NCBI GenBank assembly: GCA_947460165.1
Contig: CANHKH010000009.1
Coordinates: forward strand, 1-23,253
Direction of reading: 5' to 3'
Source: Comamonadaceae bacterium
GTDB taxonomy: Bacteria > Pseudomonadota > Gammaproteobacteria > Burkholderiales > Burkholderiaceae_C
Length of the DNA: 23,253 bases
The first letter of the stretch is position 1, and the number at the start of each line of letters is the position of its first letter. Made by a program: the position numbers and the translations under genes. The notes beneath the pieces were generated by a model. The model was given only the letters and a program-made list of their open reading frames with translations. It was not told the DNA's origin and ran no database searches. Shown piece by piece: positions 15,364-23,028 of the stretch.

Positions 15364-16928
15364 AACCCCTTGAGCAGGCCCGCCATGGCGGCGAGCTGTT
15401 CGGCCTGTTGGCGGCCACCTGGCCCGACAAGCTTGCTCTGGAAACGCTGCACGGCCAGCCTCGTACGTTCATGCAGTTGCATGAGCGCACCAACCGTTTG
15501 AGCCATGCCTTGGTGTCTCAGGGGCTGGTCAAGGGGGACCGGGTGGCCATCGTGGCATTGAACTGTGCCGAATACATCGAAGTCTTCGGCTTGGCCAAGA
15601 CAGGGGCGGTCATCGCCCCCTTGAACTGGCGCCTGCCAGCTCTGGAACTGCTGCGCCTGCTTCAGCACTGCGCAGCCACTGTGGTGGTGGTCGATCAAGC
15701 ACACCGAGCGACCCTGGAGACACTCAAGGACCAGTTGCCCGAGGTGCGTCAATGGATTTTGATTGGAGAGCCCGCCCCAGACTGGTTGAGCTTTGAAGAC
15801 CTGGTGAACCAAGGCAGCCCCAGTGAGCTTTCCACGCCCTTGCAGGGCAAAGATCCTTGGTGCATTGTCTACACCAGCGGAACCACGGGCGCACCCAAGG
15901 GCGTGACGCTCAGTCATGCCGGCGTCCTGGGCAACTGCCGAACAGCGGCCAGTGAGATGCTCGCGCTCACCGCGCAGGACCGAACCATGGCGGTGATGCC
16001 GCTGTTCCACGTGGGCGGCATGTGGTACCACTGCTTTCCCAGCATTGCATCGGGCTGCAGCACGCTGATCCTGTCGCAATTCAATCCATCCCTGGTGCTC
16101 AAAGAACTGGCCGCACGGCGCATCACCAACGTCCATTTGGTGCCCACCATGATTGCGGCGCTCTTGCAGCAGCCCGAAGCCAAAGACACCGACCTGAGCT
16201 GCGTCCGCTTGATGTTTTATGCCGCCTCGTCCATGCCCGCCCCATTGCTTCGAACGGCCATGTCTGTGTTTTCACAATGCGGATTCACACAGGCTTATGG
16301 CTCCACTGAAGGGGGGGTCCTGACTGTGCTGGACCAAGCCTCGCATGTGCGCGCCCGCAGTGAAAGTGGCGAGCACCTCCTGCTGTCTTGCGGCAGGCCC
16401 ATGCATGCACGCCAGTTGCGCATCGTCAACGATGCGGGCAAGCCTGTGGCTTTGGGGGCCATTGGCGAGATCGAGGTTCAAAGTCCCGACCTGATGCATG
16501 GCTATTGGACTGACGATGCAGCGACGCGGCGCGTGTTGCGTGGCGCTTGGTTGGCCACAGGTGACCTCGGCTACCTGGACGGTGAGGGATTTCTCTACAT
16601 CGCCGACCGCAAGAACGACATGATTGTCACGGGCGGCGAAAACGTTTTTCCCTCTGAGGTGGAAGGCCATCTCTACGCCGAGCCCGACATACAAGAAGCC
16701 GCCGTGTTTGGTGTGGCAGACCCGAAATGGGTGGAGCGCGTGGTGGCCGCCGTGGTTCTCAAGCCTGGCCAGGCGGCCAGCGAAGCCGATCTGATCGACA
16801 GGCTCAAGCTGAAGATGGCCAGCTACAAGTGCCCCAAGCAAATTCACTTTGTCGCGAGCTTGCCCAAGAGCGCGATCGGTAAGGTGCTTCGCAAACAACT
16901 GCGCAGCGAGTTTTCTGCACCGAAATGA
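15360..16928 (+). CDS. AMP-forming acyl-CoA synthetase (carboxylate-CoA ligase)
   Basis: The 522-residue protein belongs to the ANL superfamily. The phosphate-binding motif is YTSGTTGAPKGV (171-182), the aromatic/adenine-binding motif is YGSTEGG, the hinge motif is DRKNDMIVTGGENVFP, and the C-terminal catalytic Lys is K508 in PKSAIGKVLRK. It should activate the pathway's carboxylic acid to its CoA ester with ATP, either a benzoate-like acid or an alkanoate. The closest well-known look is the medium-chain/aryl FadD-like group. The start overlaps the stop of the crotonase gene (ATGA), and its own stop overlaps the upstream candidate start of the next gene. It is the only ligase in the window, so it is the likely entry enzyme. 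Confidence 0.92.
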   Translation: MKPLEQARHGGELFGLLAATWPDKLALETLHGQPRTFMQLHERTNRLSHALVSQGLVKGDRVAIVALNCAEYIEVFGLAKTGAVIAPLNWRLPALELLRLLQHCAATVVVVDQAHRATLETLKDQLPEVRQWILIGEPAPDWLSFEDLVNQGSPSELSTPLQGKDPWCIVYTSGTTGAPKGVTLSHAGVLGNCRTAASEMLALTAQDRTMAVMPLFHVGGMWYHCFPSIASGCSTLILSQFNPSLVLKELAARRITNVHLVPTMIAALLQQPEAKDTDLSCVRLMFYAASSMPAPLLRTAMSVFSQCGFTQAYGSTEGGVLTVLDQASHVRARSESGEHLLLSCGRPMHARQLRIVNDAGKPVALGAIGEIEVQSPDLMHGYWTDDAATRRVLRGAWLATGDLGYLDGEGFLYIADRKNDMIVTGGENVFPSEVEGHLYAEPDIQEAAVFGVADPKWVERVVAAVVLKPGQAASEADLIDRLKLKMASYKCPKQIHFVASLPKSAIGKVLRKQLRSEFSAPK

Positions 16929-16939
16929 AGGAGCGTTAT

Positions 16940-18088
16940 ATGGATCCCCTGCGCGCAGAGGCGCAAGAGTATCGAAGCCACATAGCCCGCTGGGTGGACG
17001 AGCGACTGGCGCCCCAGGCGCAAGCACTGGACGAGCGCGCAGAGTTTTCGCACGAACTCTTCAAAGAGCTGGCTGATCTGGGCTACCTGGGCACCATGTA
17101 CCCGGAGGACATAGGCGGCTCAGGCCTGGCCTACCCCTACACCTGCTTTACGGTGCTGTGTGAAGAACTCGCGCGCGGATCGGTCGGATTTGCGGCCGGT
17201 GTTTGCATGCAAGGCTCTACGGCCACCCACACGGTCTACGAGTGGGGCAACCCCGAATTGCGCGAGAAGTATTTGCTGCCCGCCCTCAAGGGAGACAAGA
17301 TCGCTGCCTTTGCAATCACTGAGCCCAATGCCGGCTCTGATGCAGCCTCCCTGCGCACGCGAGCCACCAAGGTCGATGGCGGTTGGTCCATCACTGGCAC
17401 CAAGGTGTTCACCACCAACGGCACGGTGGCTGACTTCATCACCGTGGTGGCCTCGGTCGATCCGAGCAAGAAAGCCAAAGGGCTTGAAATGTTTGTGGTC
17501 GACACCCAGGCGAAAGGCTTTTCGGTGGGGCGTCGGCTTGATAAATTTTCTGTGCACTGCTCTGACACGGGGGAGTTGGTTTTTGACAGTGTCTTCGTGC
17601 CCGACAGCCACAAGCTGCAGGGGGCGGAAGGCACCTCTTCGTTCCTCAACGCCTATGAGGCGCTGACCGTGGACCGCATTTTCACCGCCGCCCTGGCGCT
17701 GGGTGTCGGTCAGGCGGCCTATGACGTTGCGCTGCGTTATGCCAAGGAGCGGGTGCAATTCGGTCAGCCTATCGGCAAATTTCAGGCGGTTCAGTTCAGG
17801 TTGGTGGACATGCTGGCCAAGCTTGAGCAGGCGCGCTTGTACACCTACCACGCATGCGCTTTGGCCGACGCCAAGCAGTCCATCACCACCGAGGCTGCTC
17901 TGGCCAAGATCATTGCTGCTGAAAACTGCCACCAGGTGTGCGAGATGGCCATGGCCGTATTCGGCGGTTGGGGATTGATGAACGAGTTCCCAGTTCAGCG
18001 CTTTTTGCGCGATTCGTATTTCCCAATGATAGGCGGCGGCACGGGCGACATCATGCGCCTGATCGTGGCCAGGCAACTGGGCTTTTGA
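16940..18088 (+). CDS. Acyl-CoA dehydrogenase with Asp at the expected catalytic Glu position
   Basis: The 382-residue flavoprotein has the acyl-CoA dehydrogenase layout: FAITEPNAGSDAAS (124-137) binding FAD and substrate, the RVQFGQPIGKFQAVQ segment (271-285), and a C-terminus ending IGGGTGDIMRLIVARQLGF. I place the start at ATG 16940, six bases after AAGGAG; an ATG at 16925 overlaps the ligase stop and adds five residues. At the usual catalytic Glu of short/medium-chain enzymes (YEGT) there is G366. At the alternative helix-G position, used by isovaleryl- and long-chain enzymes (xxER), the sequence is VDR with D245. It probably makes an alpha,beta double bond in the CoA ester, but the base may be Asp or lie elsewhere. 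Electrons would go to ETF, not encoded here. Confidence 0.9.
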   Translation: MDPLRAEAQEYRSHIARWVDERLAPQAQALDERAEFSHELFKELADLGYLGTMYPEDIGGSGLAYPYTCFTVLCEELARGSVGFAAGVCMQGSTATHTVYEWGNPELREKYLLPALKGDKIAAFAITEPNAGSDAASLRTRATKVDGGWSITGTKVFTTNGTVADFITVVASVDPSKKAKGLEMFVVDTQAKGFSVGRRLDKFSVHCSDTGELVFDSVFVPDSHKLQGAEGTSSFLNAYEALTVDRIFTAALALGVGQAAYDVALRYAKERVQFGQPIGKFQAVQFRLVDMLAKLEQARLYTYHACALADAKQSITTEAALAKIIAAENCHQVCEMAMAVFGGWGLMNEFPVQRFLRDSYFPMIGGGTGDIMRLIVARQLGF

Positions 18089-18127
18089 TCCGGCATCTCG
18101 CCGATTTTTGACCACTAGGAGACCACC

Positions 18128-19258
18128 ATGAAGATGAAAATTTTTGCCCTCTCAGCGCTTGCCGCATTGACCTTGCCCGTGGCAGCTCAAATCAAGGTAG
18201 GCGTGATCACGGGCGCAACGGGGCCTGGTGCGTCCCTGGGCATTCCTTACAAGAACACCATCACCGTGTTGCCCAAGACCTTGGGTGGACAGCCGGTCGA
18301 GTACATCATCATGGATGACGCCACCGACCCGACCAACGCCGTGAAACATGCCCGCAAGCTGATCACGGAAGACAAGGTGGATCTGATCATTGGCTCGAGC
18401 AGCGTGCCTGCGGCCACCTCCATCACGGACGTGTCTTCTGAGCTGAAGACACCCCAAATTGCCTTGTCCCCTGTGGGGCCTGCCGCCTCTAAGAACCCTT
18501 GGGTCTTCACCATTCCCCAGCCTGCATCCATCATGATGGGCGCTGTGGCAGACCACATGAAAGCCAACGGGGTCAAAACCGTCGCTTTCGTCGGGTTTGC
18601 CGATGCATGGGGTGACCTGGTGCTCAACGGCATCAAAGTCCATGCCGATGAAGCCGGCATCAAGATCGTGGCCGAGGAGCGCTACGGCCGCAATGACACT
18701 TCGGTGACGGGTCAAGTGCTCAAGGTCCTCTCGACCAACCCCGACGCCGTGGTCGTCGGCGGCTCTGGCACGCCAGGCGCTTTGCCCCATGTGACCTTGA
18801 CTGAGCGTGGCTACAAGGGCAAGGTCTATCACAACCATGGCGTGATCAACAAAGACTTTCTCCGGGTCGGTGGCAAGAACATTGAAGGCGGCTATGCCCC
18901 GACGGGTCCGGTGATGGTGGCCGAGCAGCTTCCTGATTCCAACCCCACCAAGAAAGCCTCGCTGGAGTTCACCAAGTTGTACGAAGCTGCTTTTGGTCCG
19001 GGTTCGCGCAATGCGTTTGCAGCGTACTCCTATGACGCCTACCTGCTGGCCAATGCTGCCGTTGCTGAGGCATCCAAAAAGACCAAGCCTGGCTCGCCTG
19101 CATTCCGTCAAGCCCTGCGTGATGCACTGGAGAACACCAAAAATGTGGCGGCCACCCACGCCGTCTACAACATGTCACCTCAGGACCACGCCGGTGTAGA
19201 CAGCCGCGCACGGGTGTTGGTTCAAATCCAAGGCGGCGACTGGAAGCTGGCCAAGTAA
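18128..19258 (+). CDS. Branched-chain-type ABC transporter substrate-binding protein (system 2)
   Basis: The 376-residue periplasmic binding protein of the LivK-like family has a signal peptide at residues 1-20 (MKMKIF, hydrophobic core, VAA before Q21), and the mature protein begins QIKVGVITGATGPGASLG. The internal DATDPTNAVKHARKLITEDKVDLIIGSSSVPA is typical of relatives found in aromatic-acid degrading clusters, and the two lobes are full length. The start has TAGGAGA upstream. It is only distantly similar to the system 1 binding protein, so this is not a recent duplication; the two probably bind different ligands. Confidence 0.92.
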   Translation: MKMKIFALSALAALTLPVAAQIKVGVITGATGPGASLGIPYKNTITVLPKTLGGQPVEYIIMDDATDPTNAVKHARKLITEDKVDLIIGSSSVPAATSITDVSSELKTPQIALSPVGPAASKNPWVFTIPQPASIMMGAVADHMKANGVKTVAFVGFADAWGDLVLNGIKVHADEAGIKIVAEERYGRNDTSVTGQVLKVLSTNPDAVVVGGSGTPGALPHVTLTERGYKGKVYHNHGVINKDFLRVGGKNIEGGYAPTGPVMVAEQLPDSNPTKKASLEFTKLYEAAFGPGSRNAFAAYSYDAYLLANAAVAEASKKTKPGSPAFRQALRDALENTKNVAATHAVYNMSPQDHAGVDSRARVLVQIQGGDWKLAK

Positions 19259-19262
19259 GACT

Positions 19263-19304
19263 GGGGGCATGGGCCCCTGCTTTCAGATGGCCACGACACG
19301 GCCA
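19263..19304 (+). promoter_or_regulatory. Two hairpins between binding-protein and permease genes (system 2)
   Basis: After the binding-protein stop there are two perfect short stems: ggggc-atgg-gcccc (19264-19277) and tggcc-acgacac-ggcca (19288-19304). Neither has a U-run, so partial termination or 3' stabilisation of the binding-protein mRNA is more likely than full termination. This mirrors the hairpin in the same place in system 1. Confidence 0.45.
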
Positions 19305-19356
19305 GGCCCTGAGTGATGTGCACAAGACCATTTAATCTCGCCCGAAAGGAGCAGGC

Positions 19357-20397
19357 ATGGACCTGACCATTGCAGCGCTTTTGGCGCAGGACGGGGTGAT
19401 TACGGGTGCGGTTTATGCCCTTCTGGCCATGGGCATCGTTCTGGTCTTCACGGTCACGCGAGTGATTTTTGTGCCCCAAGGGGACTATGTGGCCTATGCC
19501 GCGCTGACCATGGCGGCTTTCCAGACCGGCAAACTCCCGGGCACGGTCTGGCTCCTGCTGGTGCTGGGTGGGGTGGCCCTGCTCATGGAATTTGCCCAGG
19601 CGTGGCGCGAGCGTCGCTGGAGCCGCGCGGGCCGCGCCCTGGTATTTTTTGGGCTGATGCCAGCGCTGGTGGCTGGCTTGGCTGCATGGGTGGCCCCGCA
19701 GCAATTGCACCCGCTTTTGTATGGAATGCTCACGCTGGTCATGGTCGGCGCCTTCGGGCCGCTCATCTACCGTGTGGCTTATCAACCCGTGGCTGGGGCC
19801 TCGGTGCTGGTGCTGCTGATCATTTCGGTGGCTGTTCATCTGGCCATCACGAGCATGGGCCTGAGCCTTTTTGGCGCCGAGGGCTCACGCACCGAGCCCT
19901 TCAGTGACTTGCGGTTTTCTGTCGGGCCACTGCAGGTCACCGGCCAGTCGCTCTGGGTCTTGGGCATGACGGCCGTCAGTATTGCCTTGCTGTTCTGGTT
20001 CTTCAGTCACACCTTCCGCGGCAAAGCCTTGAAAGCAACGGCCGTGAATCGGACCGGGGCACAGCTCATGGGCATTCGCGCGACCCACTCAGGCATGATG
20101 GCATTTGCACTGGCCTCCACCATAGGCGCCCTGTCGGGTCTGCTGATCGCGCCCATCACGACCATCTTTTATGACACGGGCTTTTTGATCGGCCTGAAGG
20201 GCTTTGTCGCCGCCATCATAGGCGGCCTGGTCAGCTATCCCCTGGCGGCGATAGGCGCACTGCTGGTCGGCTTGCTCGAGTCGTATTCATCATTTTGGGC
20301 CAGTGCCTTCAAGGAAGTGCTCGTCTTCACTTTGATTTTGCCCGTGCTGCTCTGGCGTTCTCTGCGCTCTCATCACTCGGAGGAGGACGAGGAATGA
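19357..20397 (+). CDS. Branched-chain-type ABC transporter permease LivH-like (system 2)
   Basis: The 346-residue inner membrane permease carries the LivH-family N-terminal pattern DGVITGAVYALLAMGIVLVF and, near the end, IIGGLVSYPLAAIGALLVGLLESY. It is about 40 residues longer than the system 1 LivH-like protein, owing to an extra hydrophobic segment with a charged loop (AWRERRWSRAGR, about 75-90). This enlarged form is common for LivH proteins paired with fused M-G partners. The ATG at 19357 has AAGGAG upstream, and its stop overlaps the next start (ATGA at 20394), which couples their translation. Confidence 0.9.
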   Translation: MDLTIAALLAQDGVITGAVYALLAMGIVLVFTVTRVIFVPQGDYVAYAALTMAAFQTGKLPGTVWLLLVLGGVALLMEFAQAWRERRWSRAGRALVFFGLMPALVAGLAAWVAPQQLHPLLYGMLTLVMVGAFGPLIYRVAYQPVAGASVLVLLIISVAVHLAITSMGLSLFGAEGSRTEPFSDLRFSVGPLQVTGQSLWVLGMTAVSIALLFWFFSHTFRGKALKATAVNRTGAQLMGIRATHSGMMAFALASTIGALSGLLIAPITTIFYDTGFLIGLKGFVAAIIGGLVSYPLAAIGALLVGLLESYSSFWASAFKEVLVFTLILPVLLWRSLRSHHSEEDEE

Positions 20398-22169
20398 ACC
20401 ACCGTCACGGCATCGCGCTGGGCATTGTGCTGCTCGCGCTCGCTCCTTGGGTCTTGCCAGAGTCCCTGGTCACCATTCTCAATTACACCGGGCTGTTCAG
20501 TCTGGTCGCGCTCGGTTTGGTGCTGCTCACGGGCATTGGTGGCATGACCTCCTTTGGCCAAGCAGCGTTTGTCGGTATTTCCGCCTACACCAGCGCCATC
20601 CTTTGCAACTCCTGGGGCTGGTCACCCTGGCTGTCACTGTGGGTCGGTCTGGCTTTCGTGGTCTTGACGGCGCTCATCCTGGGTGCCTTGACCTTGCGCC
20701 TGGCGGGCCATTACCTGCCATTGAGCACCATCGCCTGGGGGCTGAGCCTGTATTACTTGGCGGGTAACTTGAAGCTGCTCGGCGGACACACCGGTTTGAG
20801 CGGGATCACATCCATCGGGTTTTTTGGCCTGTCCATCGACACGGGAAGGCGCTTTACCTATTTGGTCTGGGTCATCGTGCTGCTTGCGATCTGGGCCATC
20901 CATAACCTGTTGGCGTCGCGACTCGGTCGCTCCATTCGTTGCCTTAGAGGGGGGCGAACCATGGCTGCGGCCATGGGCGTGAATGTGGCCCGGACCAAGT
21001 TGCTTGTGTTTGTCTTGGCAGCATTGCTGGCTGGGGTCTCGGGCTGGCTCTACGTTCATTTCCAGCGCTTTGTGAACCCAACCCCTTTCGGGCTGACTTA
21101 TGGCATTGAATACCTGTTCATGACCGTCTTGGGGGGAGCGGGTTACCTGGGCGGCGCTATTTTGGGTGCAGGCATCATCACCTTGCTGCGCGAATGGCTG
21201 GTCGAGTACCTGCCCGTCTTGATCGGTCAACAAGGCAACTACGAAACCCTGGTGTTGGCTGTCCTCATCATCTTCACGCTGCACCGTGCGCCCGACGGTC
21301 TGTGGCCGCGCCTGGCTCAGCTCTGGGGTCCCCGCGAGCGTAAGTCGCACAGCCAGAACCACACCGCTGCGGCCTTGCCCCTGCCCCAGCGAGGCAAGCA
21401 CCCTGAGCGGGGAACGACAGTCCTGCAATTGACGCGCGCGACCAAGCGTTTTGGCGGCCTTGTCGCGGTCAACGATGTGAGCTTTGAGGTGCGCGCGGGC
21501 GAAATTCTTGCCTTGATCGGCCCCAACGGCGCCGGGAAAAGCACCACCTTCAACTTACTCTCCGGAGTCAGCCCGGCCACTTCTGGCCAGGTGAATTTTT
21601 TAGGACAAGACATCACCCAAATGGAGTCCCACCAGATTGCCAAGTTGGGCATGAGCCGCAGCTTTCAGCATGTGCAACTGTTGCCTCAACTGACTGTCTT
21701 GGAAAATGTGGCCATTGGTGCTCACTTGCGCGGGAGCGCCGGCCTGGCCAAGGCCATGCTGCACCTTGAGCGTGGCGAGGAGCAGGGCATCTTGCAAGAA
21801 GCCCAGCGCCACCTGAACCGCGTCGGACTGGGCGCGCAAGCCCACACATTGGCAGGCAATTTGGCGCTGGGCGATCAGCGCATCTTGGAGATCGCTCGTG
21901 CTTTGTGCGCCGATCCATGCCTGCTGCTGCTCGATGAGCCCGCCGCGGGTCTGCGGCTCCAAGAAAAGCAAGCACTGGCCAAGACGCTGCAGCAGTTGCG
22001 CGGTGAAGGCTTGTCCATCCTGCTCGTCGAGCACGACATGGAATTCGTGATGGATCTGGTGGATCGCATCGTGGTGATGGAGTTCGGAGAAAAGATCGCG
22101 CAAGGTCTGCCTGCTGAAATCCAAAGCCATCCCGCCGTGATCGAGGCCTACTTGGGGAGCGTCGAATGA
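20394..22169 (+). CDS. Fused LivM-like permease and LivG-like ATPase (system 2)
   Basis: The 591-residue protein joins two transporter subunits in one frame. Residues 1 to about 305 are a LivM-like permease with GLVLLTGIGGMTSFGQAAF (41-59) and VLGGAGYLGGAILGAG (245-260). A polar linker follows (about 306-342, with HSQNHTAA and PQRGKHPERG). Residues 343-591 are a LivG-like ATPase with Walker A GPNGAGKS (376-383), signature LALGDQRILE (490-499, a degenerate LSGGQ), Walker B LLLLDEP (510-516) and H-loop H547. I start at ATG 20394, overlapping the LivH-like stop; the frame is open to 20295 without support. Such fusions are known in Burkholderiales; no stop or frameshift lies in the linker, so it is a real fusion. 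Confidence 0.93.
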   Translation: MNHRHGIALGIVLLALAPWVLPESLVTILNYTGLFSLVALGLVLLTGIGGMTSFGQAAFVGISAYTSAILCNSWGWSPWLSLWVGLAFVVLTALILGALTLRLAGHYLPLSTIAWGLSLYYLAGNLKLLGGHTGLSGITSIGFFGLSIDTGRRFTYLVWVIVLLAIWAIHNLLASRLGRSIRCLRGGRTMAAAMGVNVARTKLLVFVLAALLAGVSGWLYVHFQRFVNPTPFGLTYGIEYLFMTVLGGAGYLGGAILGAGIITLLREWLVEYLPVLIGQQGNYETLVLAVLIIFTLHRAPDGLWPRLAQLWGPRERKSHSQNHTAAALPLPQRGKHPERGTTVLQLTRATKRFGGLVAVNDVSFEVRAGEILALIGPNGAGKSTTFNLLSGVSPATSGQVNFLGQDITQMESHQIAKLGMSRSFQHVQLLPQLTVLENVAIGAHLRGSAGLAKAMLHLERGEEQGILQEAQRHLNRVGLGAQAHTLAGNLALGDQRILEIARALCADPCLLLLDEPAAGLRLQEKQALAKTLQQLRGEGLSILLVEHDMEFVMDLVDRIVVMEFGEKIAQGLPAEIQSHPAVIEAYLGSVE

Positions 22170-22924
22170 GCAGCACCACGCACACAAGGAATGTACAGTC
22201 TGCCCCCTTGATCGAGGTGGCCGATCTTTGCGTGTCCTACGGCAAGGTGGAGGCGGTGCACGGCGTCAGCCTGAAGTTGATGCCAGGTCAGATTGCAACG
22301 GTGATCGGCCCCAACGGCGCGGGCAAGACCACCTTGCTCGCTGCCATCATGGGGCAATTGCCTTCTTCAGGACAACTCCAATTCAGCGGACAAGACATGC
22401 GGTCACTGGAGGTGGAAAGTCGCGTTGAACGCGGCCTGAGCCTCGTGCCTGAAAAGCGTGAATTGTTTTCTGCAATGACTGTGGAAGACAACCTGCTCAT
22501 GGGCGCTTACACCCGATTCAGCCAAGGCCTCAGAGACCACGCGCAAGGATTAACCGAGGTCTACCAGCGCTTTGCTCGCCTCAAAGAAAGGCGCACGCAG
22601 TTGGCCGGCACCTTGTCGGGCGGTGAGAGGGCCATGCTGGTTTTGGGTCGCGCATTGATGGCCAAACCCAAAGTGCTGATGCTTGACGAGCCCAGTCTTG
22701 GATTGGCCCCTTTGATTGTCAAAGAGATCTTTCACATCGTTGCGGACCTGAGGTCTTCCGGGGTGGCCGTGTTGCTGGTCGAGCAAAACGCAAGGGCCGC
22801 CCTGCAGGTGAGTGATTACGGGTATGTGCTTGAAACAGGCCGGCTCAGTCTTGAGGGCCCGAGCGCACAACTTGCAAATGACCCCGCCGTCATGGCGACA
22901 TACCTTGGCGGACGCAAGCGATAA
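22166..22924 (+). CDS. ABC transporter ATP-binding protein LivF-like (system 2)
   Basis: The 252-residue ATPase has Walker A GPNGAGKT (48-55), signature LSGGERAML (150-158), Walker B VLMLDEPSLGLAP (170-182) and the LivF-typical ending LLVEQN in place of the EHD of LivG. The Walker A is canonical, unlike that of the system 1 LivF-like protein. Its start overlaps the stop of the fused permease-ATPase gene (ATGA), completing a coupled transporter operon. It is the last plus-strand gene; a convergent MFS gene follows. Confidence 0.93.
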   Translation: MSSTTHTRNVQSAPLIEVADLCVSYGKVEAVHGVSLKLMPGQIATVIGPNGAGKTTLLAAIMGQLPSSGQLQFSGQDMRSLEVESRVERGLSLVPEKRELFSAMTVEDNLLMGAYTRFSQGLRDHAQGLTEVYQRFARLKERRTQLAGTLSGGERAMLVLGRALMAKPKVLMLDEPSLGLAPLIVKEIFHIVADLRSSGVAVLLVEQNARAALQVSDYGYVLETGRLSLEGPSAQLANDPAVMATYLGGRKR

Positions 22925-22930
22925 GCCATC

Positions 22931-22975
22931 CATGCCTCAGTTTGTTCATGGCATGTGTCTTTGTCGCTTTTGAGG
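22931..22975 (+). terminator. Weak candidate terminator after the plus-strand operon
   Basis: A 6-bp stem, catgcc (22931-22936) with ggcatg (22950-22955), encloses a 13-base loop and is followed by a T-rich but interrupted stretch (tgtctttgtcgctttt). The loop is long and the stem short, so termination would be partial at best. Confidence 0.35.
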
Positions 22976-22988
22976 GGATCATCCGCTG

Positions 22989-23017
22989 AAAAAAGGCGGC
23001 GTCAACAATTTTGACGC
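22989..23017 (-). terminator. Intrinsic terminator for the minus-strand MFS gene
   Basis: Read on the minus strand, a perfect 7-bp stem (gcgtcaa / ttgacgc, 23017-22999, 5-base loop) is followed by CGCC and a run of six T (22994-22989). It lies 12 bases beyond the MFS stop codon, where a terminator for that gene is expected. Confidence 0.65.
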
Positions 23018-23028
23018 AGGGGGCCGCG

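Noticed and set aside
7182..22924. Recent duplication giving rise to the two Liv transporters
   Set aside because: Their binding proteins and permeases differ strongly in sequence and length, and gene architecture differs (separate versus fused M and G).
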